From positions 1 through 5,018 of the forward strand of contig CAZBEI010000012.1 of the NCBI GenBank assembly GCA_964490895.1: 5,018 nucleotides of DNA, read 5' to 3'. Source of the DNA: JACRAO01 sp964490895. Its GTDB lineage: Bacteria > Bdellovibrionota > UBA1018. Of the stretch, positions 1-5,018 are shown piece by piece. Position 1 is the stretch's first letter. Each line of letters starts with the position of its first letter. A program made the translations under genes and the position numbers. The notes beneath the pieces are model-generated. The model saw only the letters and a list, made by a program, of their open reading frames with translations, was not told the origin of the DNA and did not search any database.

Positions 1-91
1 TTGATGTTTTGACTTCGCAAGTAACTGAATTTTTCCAAAAGTCAATATCCTATCTAACCCAGCCTCTATCTTGTTGTGCTAAAACTTTGGG

Positions 92-97
92 TATACT
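92..97 (+). promoter_or_regulatory. Candidate -10 element (TATACT) upstream of the first GT-C gene
   Basis: TATACT at 92-97 matches five of six bases of the sigma-70 -10 consensus and is preceded by TGGG, close to an extended -10. The upstream TTGTTG at 71-76 shares only the TTG of a -35 box, and its spacing of 15 is short. Transcription would begin near 104, leaving a leader of about 56 nt before the ATG at 160. The site lies inside the alternative GTG-started reading of the gene, so if it is real it supports the ATG start. Such a match is common by chance in AT-rich DNA. Confidence 0.25.
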
Positions 98-116
98 CTT
101 GTTTTAGGCTTTTTCA

Positions 117-135
117 CCCTCTTCCGTCAAGAGGG
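117..135 (+). other. Small stem-loop in the presumed leader of the first gene
   Basis: CCCTCTT (117-123) and AAGAGGG (129-135) form a perfect 7-bp inverted repeat around a 5-nt loop (CCGTC). No T-run follows, so it does not look like an intrinsic terminator. It ends about 25 nt before the ATG at 160, just ahead of the purine-rich AGGTAGGG that is the likely ribosome binding site. It could be a leader structure or chance. Confidence 0.3.
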
Positions 136-159
136 AGCTTAGGTAGGGTCACTAAAAGT

Positions 160-1701
160 ATGATTGTTTATTTTCCGCTTTTTATTATAGTAGCGATTAC
201 TGCTTTTTTTTGGGGCAGCAGCCTCTCTTTTTTTCCAGTTCCATGGCCGGATGATTCAGCATTCTTTCTCACTGGACTAGATTTCGTCAAATGGCCCCCA
301 CTTTATCGAATGCATGCGCAAGCTGCATTTGTCCCTACTTATGACATAGCCAATTTTAACACGATGCCTTTTCTACCATTCCTGATGGGGATCAGTCACG
401 CATTAGGAATCACAGGGAGTCATGGAATTCGCATTTGGGGAATGCTGGCCTTTGCTCTTTGGGGTTTTTTACTTTTTTTATGGATGCAAAAAAGAGGATT
501 GAAACTGTGGCTCAATGGGCTGATCACTTTGTGTGCTCTTTTTTCACCCTCTATTCGTTGGGGAGCGATGGTTGTTCGACCCGAAATTTGGGAAGGACTT
601 TTTTGGTTGCTCATTCTTTTAGAGCTCGATGGGTTTTTTAAAAAACCTTGTGCTTGGAGACTTCCTCTTTTTTTAGCTGGTAGTGCCTACGTCCACTTTC
701 AAGCCATTGTTTGGGTATTACCAACTGCGGTGGGGCTCTTTTTTTTAGAACGGAGGAAAATCTGGGGTGTTATTTGGAGAACAGCCATTCTTTTATCGCC
801 CTGGTTTTTTTATGTTAGCATCCACTGGAATGTTTTTTGGATCCAAATGGCAACACAATTTGGGCGCTTAGCTATTCCAAATGATTACATCAAAGACGCC
901 TATGGATTTTTTCATAATTTGTTTTTTTCCCTAGGAAACCCCATTCCATTGCCTAAATTTTTTAACCTCGGAAAGGTGATCACTTGGGCCGTTTTAGTCA
1001 TTTCGTTTGTTGCTAACCTTTGGGCTAGCCTAAAGGTTCGAGAGAGTCGCCCCGTACGTCTTGCAGCGGGAATAGCACTGATAACGACTTTTCAACTTTG
1101 GGCGACAAAACCAGAGACTTGGTTTACTGTTTTAATTCACCTAAGTTTCTGGCCCATCATTGTACTGACACAGGGAAAAAAAATCGGTGTAATTCCTGCT
1201 CTGACAGCCCTATTGCTCATTCTAGAAATCGGCGTTGCTGTCGTGCAATTCAAAAAAACGGACCAAAACTATACCTGGGATCAATATACGGCATGGACCC
1301 AATGTATCGAAAAAAACTTGGGCACAAGAAAATCAGTGTGGCAACCCCACTGGCCAGATGCTTTAGTCGCATTGGCGACGCACTCTCCCGAAAGAGATTA
1401 CACAAGGGCAGTAGACTTTCAAGGAATCACTCCGCTCATTGAAAACTACGTTCAAAAAGTAGAAGCCATCCTCCACAACCATCTTTTTGTTCCAACAGAT
1501 GCTTTAGTTTCAGAAAATTACGAAGGACCCGCGCGCCCACAAGATCTTTTTTTTCTTACAGAGTACCCCTGGATGCCCTTTAAAAAATACTCTGTTCTTG
1601 AACTAGGTCACAATTGGGAAATGAAAATCTGTCACCGCGGACCATTCTGGGCTGCTCTTTCTTTAAAAAAGCAAAATGAGATCCAAAAATGGGTCCAATA
1701 A
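160..1701 (+). CDS. Polytopic membrane protein, putative GT-C glycosyltransferase (PMT/ArnT-like fold)
   Basis: This is probably an integral-membrane glycosyltransferase using a polyprenyl-phosphate sugar on the outer face; acceptor and sugar are unknown. Numbering here is from an in-frame GTG at 76 (541 aa). I prefer the ATG at 160 (residue 29, giving 513 aa): AGGTAGGG at 141-148 is a usable ribosome binding site, the GTG has none, and residues 1-28 are basic and unlike a protein start. The first membrane helix (about 30-50) is followed by WPDDSAFF (57-64), the acidic first-loop motif typical of GT-C enzymes. Further helices run to about residue 390. VVRPE (166-170) resembles the conserved RPE of PMT_2-like proteins, and H207 in AYVHFQ sits where related families have a His-containing loop. 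Residues about 395-541 are soluble and probably extracytoplasmic. The stop overlaps the next gene by 13 nt, implying co-transcription. The superfamily is well supported; the exact family is not. Confidence 0.8.
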   Translation: MIVYFPLFIIVAITAFFWGSSLSFFPVPWPDDSAFFLTGLDFVKWPPLYRMHAQAAFVPTYDIANFNTMPFLPFLMGISHALGITGSHGIRIWGMLAFALWGFLLFLWMQKRGLKLWLNGLITLCALFSPSIRWGAMVVRPEIWEGLFWLLILLELDGFFKKPCAWRLPLFLAGSAYVHFQAIVWVLPTAVGLFFLERRKIWGVIWRTAILLSPWFFYVSIHWNVFWIQMATQFGRLAIPNDYIKDAYGFFHNLFFSLGNPIPLPKFFNLGKVITWAVLVISFVANLWASLKVRESRPVRLAAGIALITTFQLWATKPETWFTVLIHLSFWPIIVLTQGKKIGVIPALTALLLILEIGVAVVQFKKTDQNYTWDQYTAWTQCIEKNLGTRKSVWQPHWPDALVALATHSPERDYTRAVDFQGITPLIENYVQKVEAILHNHLFVPTDALVSENYEGPARPQDLFFLTEYPWMPFKKYSVLELGHNWEMKICHRGPFWAALSLKKQNEIQKWVQ

Positions 1702-3311
1702 AACTTAAATCCTGGGTGTGGATTGCGATTATTTTTAGAACCCTTGCTGCAGCCACTCAACTCAGTCCGCATCACCCAGACGAATGGTTTCAAACGGTAG
1801 AGTTTGGAAACTATATCGCCTTTGGTTTTTTAGGACACACACAAGAAGTTATCCTCCATTTGAGAAACTTAACATGGCCTGCCCTTTTAGCTGTGATCCT
1901 AAAAATTGCGAATGGAATCAACCCAGACAGTCTTTTTTTAAAAATTTATTCTGTAAAATTTTTTACAGGAATTTTAGATCTAGGAATTCTATGGGGGGTG
2001 TATCAACACCTTCAGAAATGGCCTTCTGCTTGGAAACAAGCCATGCTGGCTCTTTTAATCCTCCCTTATTTTACTCTTGCCGAGTCGGTGAGACCCAGCC
2101 AAGAACACCTCTCTGCAATTTCCTGTTGGCTTGCCCTAGGACTTCTCCCTCATCCACTCTGGGCTGGAGTTTTTACTGTTTTGACAGCTGCTTTTAGATA
2201 TCCATCTGGACTTTTTAGCCTCGGACTCCTGTGTGCTCTCCTTCTACAAAAGAGAGATCAATTTTATTATAAGAAATTTTTTATCGGAATGTTGGTTGGA
2301 GTTTTTTTGGGCAGCGTGACAGATTGGATCCTCTATGGTAGGCCGTGGGAAAGCCTTTGGATGTATCTTCAATTTAATGTTTTTACCGGAATTTCAAGCC
2401 AAAATTTTGGCTCACAAAGCGCAATCAAGGAGTATGGTGCCTATTTTAGAAGTTACTTCGGCGGAATTTTTATGCCTTTGGGACTCGTCTCTTTTGTCTT
2501 TGTTCCCATTGGCGTGATGCATGGCTTACGCAAAACTCAACCTTGGGCTTTTGCATGTCTCTTTTACATAGTGGGACATTTGCTCATCCCTCACAAAGAA
2601 TCTCGTTTTATGGCACCTTTGCTCAGCTTTTTCCTTTTTTCTTTTTTACAAGGAGTTTTGATTGTTAAAAAATACTTTTCCAAAACGATACAAAGATTTT
2701 CTTACCTTTGTATTGTTTCTGTTTTTTTACTCAACTTCCCCTTTCTCATGAGAGCGCTATGGGGAGAAACATGGAGAGTCACTTCGAACTACTTTGAAGT
2801 CAGTCAATACCTCAAAACTTATCCAGTCTGCGCAGTAATCAGTGTGCGAAAACCTTTCAGTTCTCTCATGATTCCAAATCTCGCTTTTGGATACTATCCA
2901 GCTCCCTCTCATGAACCCTCCAGTCAATACCTTGCGTCGCGGCCACTGATTTGGATTGAAAAAAAACCTGAATATTTTGGAGATATCTTGCTCCAAGTCT
3001 ATCAACCCGAAGAATTTTTTGGAAAAAAATGCAAGCTATTGAATTCTGGTCCCTTGAAATTTCTTTCTGAATCTCAAAAAATTTTTTGGATTGAAAAAAA
3101 TTGGATTAGTGCTCCTTGGTACCTATGTCCATTTTCAATTTTAGACGGATTTCAAAAACAAGAACAAAGGCAAATTATTTCAAAAAAAATATACGCCATA
3201 AAAAAACTCCCATCTTTGGGAGGGGGCATTTCTGAATTTTATAAAGCCACACAAGAGGGACTTGCTCCTTCTTTTTTGAAAACCCAAGACGTCACATTGG
3301 GAGACTGGTAA
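1689..3311 (+). CDS. GT22-like (PIG-B/ALG9-type) putative mannosyltransferase
   Basis: This 540-aa membrane protein resembles Glyco_transf_22, whose known members add mannose from dolichol-phosphate-mannose to GPI or N-glycan precursors. A bacterial member would presumably use a polyprenyl-phosphate sugar. Family signatures appear in order: HHPDEWFQTVEFGNYIAFG at 28-46 with the probable catalytic D31-E32 in the first outer loop; E53 with LRNLTWP (58-64), matching the family's acidic residue plus (I/L)R(S/N) stretch; AAFRYPS (167-173); DWILYGRPWE (212-221); FNVFTGISSQNFG (229-241), like the eukaryotic FNV-x-YG region; and PHKESRF (301-307), matching the HKExRF signature. Helices end near residue 355 and a soluble C-terminal region of about 185 aa follows. 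The ATG lies inside the end of the preceding gene, with a weak GAGAT 6 nt upstream, suggesting translational coupling. The last 24 codons are also coding on the opposite strand. The GT22-like assignment is strong; the sugar and acceptor are inferred. Confidence 0.85.
   Translation: MGPIKLKSWVWIAIIFRTLAAATQLSPHHPDEWFQTVEFGNYIAFGFLGHTQEVILHLRNLTWPALLAVILKIANGINPDSLFLKIYSVKFFTGILDLGILWGVYQHLQKWPSAWKQAMLALLILPYFTLAESVRPSQEHLSAISCWLALGLLPHPLWAGVFTVLTAAFRYPSGLFSLGLLCALLLQKRDQFYYKKFFIGMLVGVFLGSVTDWILYGRPWESLWMYLQFNVFTGISSQNFGSQSAIKEYGAYFRSYFGGIFMPLGLVSFVFVPIGVMHGLRKTQPWAFACLFYIVGHLLIPHKESRFMAPLLSFFLFSFLQGVLIVKKYFSKTIQRFSYLCIVSVFLLNFPFLMRALWGETWRVTSNYFEVSQYLKTYPVCAVISVRKPFSSLMIPNLAFGYYPAPSHEPSSQYLASRPLIWIEKKPEYFGDILLQVYQPEEFFGKKCKLLNSGPLKFLSESQKIFWIEKNWISAPWYLCPFSILDGFQKQEQRQIISKKIYAIKKLPSLGGGISEFYKATQEGLAPSFLKTQDVTLGDW
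3200..3222 (-). terminator. Rho-independent terminator of the minus-strand unit, inside the GT22-like gene
   Basis: Read on the minus strand, the stem CTCCCA, loop AAGA and stem TGGGAG (3222 to 3207) are followed at once by seven T (3206 to 3200). The hairpin has six perfect pairs, four of them G-C, and begins 16 nt after the stop codon of the DUF2079 gene. That is the standard position and form of an intrinsic terminator. It lies within codons 504-512 of the GT22-like gene on the other strand. Confidence 0.75.
3239..3311. other. 73-nt tail-to-tail coding overlap of convergent genes
   Basis: The stop of the plus-strand GT22-like gene (TAA at 3309-3311) lies 73 nt beyond the stop of the minus-strand DUF2079 gene (TAA, complement of 3239-3241). 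Codons 517-540 of the former and about the last 24 codons of the latter therefore share this DNA. No intergenic spacer exists for a shared bidirectional terminator. Both reading frames are open and continuous with well-supported upstream domains, so both ends look real. Confidence 0.85.
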
Positions 3312-4894
3312 AGAATATAACGCCCGCTTGGGGACTGAGAGATTTTAAGCCAGCCCGTTTGGATTATTTTTTCCTCTAATTTTTTTTGCAAAGGATGACT
3401 GAGGTCCAGAAGATAACGACTGGCACTGAGTGTTTCTTCTGGCAAAACCAAAGACCGGAGTTCGGGCTGATTAGAAACTTGTGCTAAAAGAGAAAGTTCA
3501 GCAGTTAAAATACCTTTGGCAGTCGGAATATTGCCTAAATAAAGGGAATCTTTGACTTGTGTGAATGATGGCCAATACTGACTGATTTGTCTGCCCGGCC
3601 ATCTGCCAGAACTCGCTAGGGCAATGAGCAGAGCGACTAAGATCTGTTTTAAGGATGTTTTTTGGGCCAAGCTGATCCAAATTCCAAAAAAAAGAAATGG
3701 AAAAATAATAAGATCATAGTGAAAATTGAGAGATCGCTGTGTCTCCGCTCCAGAAAAAACATTCATAGCGACTCCTGGAATGACAGGCAAAAGCCATACC
3801 CAAGCTCTCATTATAAAAGAGACAAAGGGCAGCAATAACAAGAGCAAGTATTTAAGACTTTGGATTTTAAAAAAATGTTCCGCCAGTAACCTTCCCCATG
3901 CAGCTGGAGAAGTTAAAAGAGTGATGAGCACTTCTGCTGGAGTCTTTCCAAATTCTTTGAACCTCACTACAATGGGATGAGAGACGTTTGCTCTATCACT
4001 AAAAAGTGGGATCAGCCATTTAAACTCAACGACCATAATAAAAACAGAAATACAGATTACAAACAACGTCAGTGTCTGCTTTTCTTTTTGAGTAAAATGG
4101 AATGATTTTTCGAAAAAAATAGGAAACCCTATAAAAGGTACAACAATAGCCAAATTTTCTTTGCTTAGCAGTGCACAAATAATGCATGCAACAAAAACCG
4201 CTTTCCTATGGCAAAATAAGGCTAAAAGAGAACCACTCAGAAAAAAGAAAGCTAAATCATCCTCTCTAAAATCCCAAGAAATAGAATTCCTATAACTTCG
4301 AAAACAAAAGAGAATAAAAAAGGAAAAAAACCAGAGCTCTTTTTTATTTTTGAGTGGTCCATAGACATGAGCTAGCACAAGTGGAAACGCCAAAATAATC
4401 ACTTGCAATAAAAAAATAAAAAAATCATGGAAAGGTAAATTTTTGAGAAAGCTTGTGAGCGGAGCAAGTAAAAAAAGTGAAAAAGCCATGTGTTCACCAA
4501 AATAGCTCCCACCGTCGCAGAGATCGCAAGTGAGAGCTCTGGGTGCAAAAGGATTAAAAAGAGATTGATGTAAAAAGGTCAAATCAAAGGCATGGGTCTG
4601 GAAACTCAAATGTCTCAAACAATGGGCAATCCAAAGACTGGAAAAAATCCACAAACAAAGGAAGAAAGTTGCCTTCTCAGAGCGACCTTTCGTCGAAATC
4701 CATTCGAAAAACTTGAACCCCTTTTCCAGAAAAAATTTTTTATTTTTTTTATGAACTAAAGTGACAACAATAAACATCAAAACCCAAAAGTCCAGGGATA
4801 AAATCTCTAACTTCATTTTTCCAATTTGGACTGTGGTTCCACCGGTAATCCATGCTAACGCACATATAAAAAGAATGACGAAATTAAGACCCAC
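3239..4894 (-). CDS. DUF2079 polytopic membrane protein, putative GT-C-like glycosyltransferase
   Basis: This 551-aa membrane protein matches the DUF2079 pattern, an uncharacterised family with a GT-C-like layout and no established reaction that I know of. Signatures in order: HAFDLTFLHQSLFN (101-114), the family's first-loop FDL...Q...N motif; GEHMAFSLFLLAPL (133-146), matching the H(F/M)-x-LLAPL block; DFREDDLAFFFL (208-219); LLSKENLAIVV (242-252), the KE(N/D) motif; and HYDLIIFPFLFFG (392-404). About ten or more hydrophobic segments lie between residues 1 and 430, followed by a soluble C-terminal region (about 440-551). The start is GTG inside the end of the upstream glycosyltransferase gene (11-nt overlap), with GAGG (complement of 4904-4907) 9 nt upstream. 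An ATG at residue 27 is a weaker alternative because it would lose the first helix. C123 and C126 form a CxxC in the long first outer loop. Coupling to a GtrB-like gene suggests a polyprenyl-phosphate-linked donor. Confidence 0.85.
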   Translation of the reverse strand: MGLNFVILFICALAWITGGTTVQIGKMKLEILSLDFWVLMFIVVTLVHKKNKKFFLEKGFKFFEWISTKGRSEKATFFLCLWIFSSLWIAHCLRHLSFQTHAFDLTFLHQSLFNPFAPRALTCDLCDGGSYFGEHMAFSLFLLAPLTSFLKNLPFHDFFIFLLQVIILAFPLVLAHVYGPLKNKKELWFFSFFILFCFRSYRNSISWDFREDDLAFFFLSGSLLALFCHRKAVFVACIICALLSKENLAIVVPFIGFPIFFEKSFHFTQKEKQTLTLFVICISVFIMVVEFKWLIPLFSDRANVSHPIVVRFKEFGKTPAEVLITLLTSPAAWGRLLAEHFFKIQSLKYLLLLLLPFVSFIMRAWVWLLPVIPGVAMNVFSGAETQRSLNFHYDLIIFPFLFFGIWISLAQKTSLKQILVALLIALASSGRWPGRQISQYWPSFTQVKDSLYLGNIPTAKGILTAELSLLAQVSNQPELRSLVLPEETLSASRYLLDLSHPLQKKLEEKIIQTGWLKISQSPSGRYILYQSPNVTSWVFKKEGASPSCVAL

Positions 4895-5018
4895 CTTCTA
4901 AAACCTCGTCTACCAGATATAGAGGACGGCGCTTGGACTCTTCGAAAGTGCGTCCCACATACTCTCCAAGCACTCCAATAGAAAAAAGCTGAACTCCACC
5001 TAAAAATAAAATGGCAAT
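4884..5018 (-). CDS. Family 2 glycosyltransferase (GtrB/ArnC/DPM1-like), C-terminal end only
   Basis: Only the last 44 codons and the TAA are in the window; the gene continues past the right edge. The visible residues carry the hallmark C-terminus of polyprenyl-phosphate glycosyltransferases: the end of the last membrane helix with GGVQL (7-11 of the visible part), IGVLGEYVGR (14-23), then E26/E27, K29 and RRPLY (30-34) ahead of a short acidic tail. Enzymes of this group move a sugar from a nucleotide donor to undecaprenyl phosphate at the cytoplasmic face and have an N-terminal GT2 catalytic domain, which is not visible here. The stop overlaps the GTG of the DUF2079 gene by 11 nt, so the pair is almost certainly one operon. 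The sugar specificity cannot be read from this fragment. Confidence 0.85.
   Translation of the reverse strand: MAILFLGGVQLFSIGVLGEYVGRTFEESKRRPLYLVDEVLEGGS

Noticed and set aside
9..45. Inverted repeat TTGACTT (9-15) / AAGTCAA (39-45), with TTGACT resembling a -35 box.
   Set aside because: The loop is 23 nt, no T-run follows, and there is no -10 element at a suitable distance from TTGACT. A 7-bp match at this spacing can be chance.
3..107. Open plus-strand frame from the left edge to TAG at 105-107 that could be the tail of an upstream gene (about 34 residues).
   Set aside because: The residues match nothing I recognise, and an open stretch of this length in AT-rich DNA is not unusual. Two minus-strand frames are also open over part of the same region, so no choice can be supported.
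203..210. Runs of eight or more T or A (for example near 203-210, 741-748 and 4741-4750) as possible programmed slippage sites.
   Set aside because: They follow from the heavy TTT and AAA codon use in membrane proteins, and the main frames stay open across them with no alternative frame that extends a product.
1098..1442. Open frame of 114 codons within the first GT-C gene, and similar shadow frames of 60-137 codons elsewhere on both strands.
   Set aside because: They lie inside genes with clear family motifs, have no ribosome binding site or recognisable domain, and their Cys-, Ser- and Arg-rich composition is typical of out-of-frame translation.
2951..3100. 15-nt direct repeat TTGGATTGAAAAAAA at 2951-2965 and 3086-3100, encoding WIEK twice in the GT22-like C-terminal region.
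   Set aside because: The repeat is short, AT-rich and in the same frame as a common residue combination. The surrounding residues do not align, so a duplicated domain is not supported.
3323..3372. Possible plus-strand terminators after the GT22-like gene: CCC-GCTT-GGG at 3323-3332 and CCA...TGG at 3350-3362 before a T-run.
   Set aside because: The first stem has only three pairs and no T-run. The second has three pairs plus a G-T wobble. Neither is stable enough to call.

Overview
The window is a compact bacterial membrane-glycosylation locus of low GC (roughly 40 % by eye), with strong TTT (Phe) and AAA (Lys) use and many A/T homopolymer runs. It holds three complete large polytopic membrane proteins and the tail of a fourth gene, in two convergent transcription units. 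The GtrB/ArnC-like tail implies polyprenyl-phosphate-sugar chemistry, which fits a bacterial cell envelope. The taxon cannot be fixed from this window. A Gram-negative of the Bdellovibrionota or another former deltaproteobacterial lineage is a guess only.

Layout. Positions 1-159 hold no gene I can support, only a candidate -10 element and a small hairpin. Plus strand: a GT-C-type putative glycosyltransferase (160-1701) overlaps by 13 nt a GT22-like (PIG-B/ALG9-type) putative mannosyltransferase (1689-3311). Minus strand, read from the right edge: the C-terminal 44 codons of a GtrB/ArnC/DPM1-like family 2 glycosyltransferase (5018 down to 4884) overlap by 11 nt a DUF2079 membrane protein (4894 down to 3239). 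The two units collide tail to tail. The last 73 nt of the GT22-like gene and of the DUF2079 gene are the same DNA read on opposite strands, and a good intrinsic terminator for the minus unit lies inside the plus-strand coding sequence.

Working model (inference). The family 2 enzyme loads a sugar onto polyprenyl phosphate at the inner face of the membrane. The three multi-membrane proteins, all of GT-C or GT-C-like type with acidic residues in the first outer loop, transfer sugars on the outer face to a lipid-linked glycan, lipopolysaccharide or protein. The acceptor and the sugar cannot be read from the sequence.
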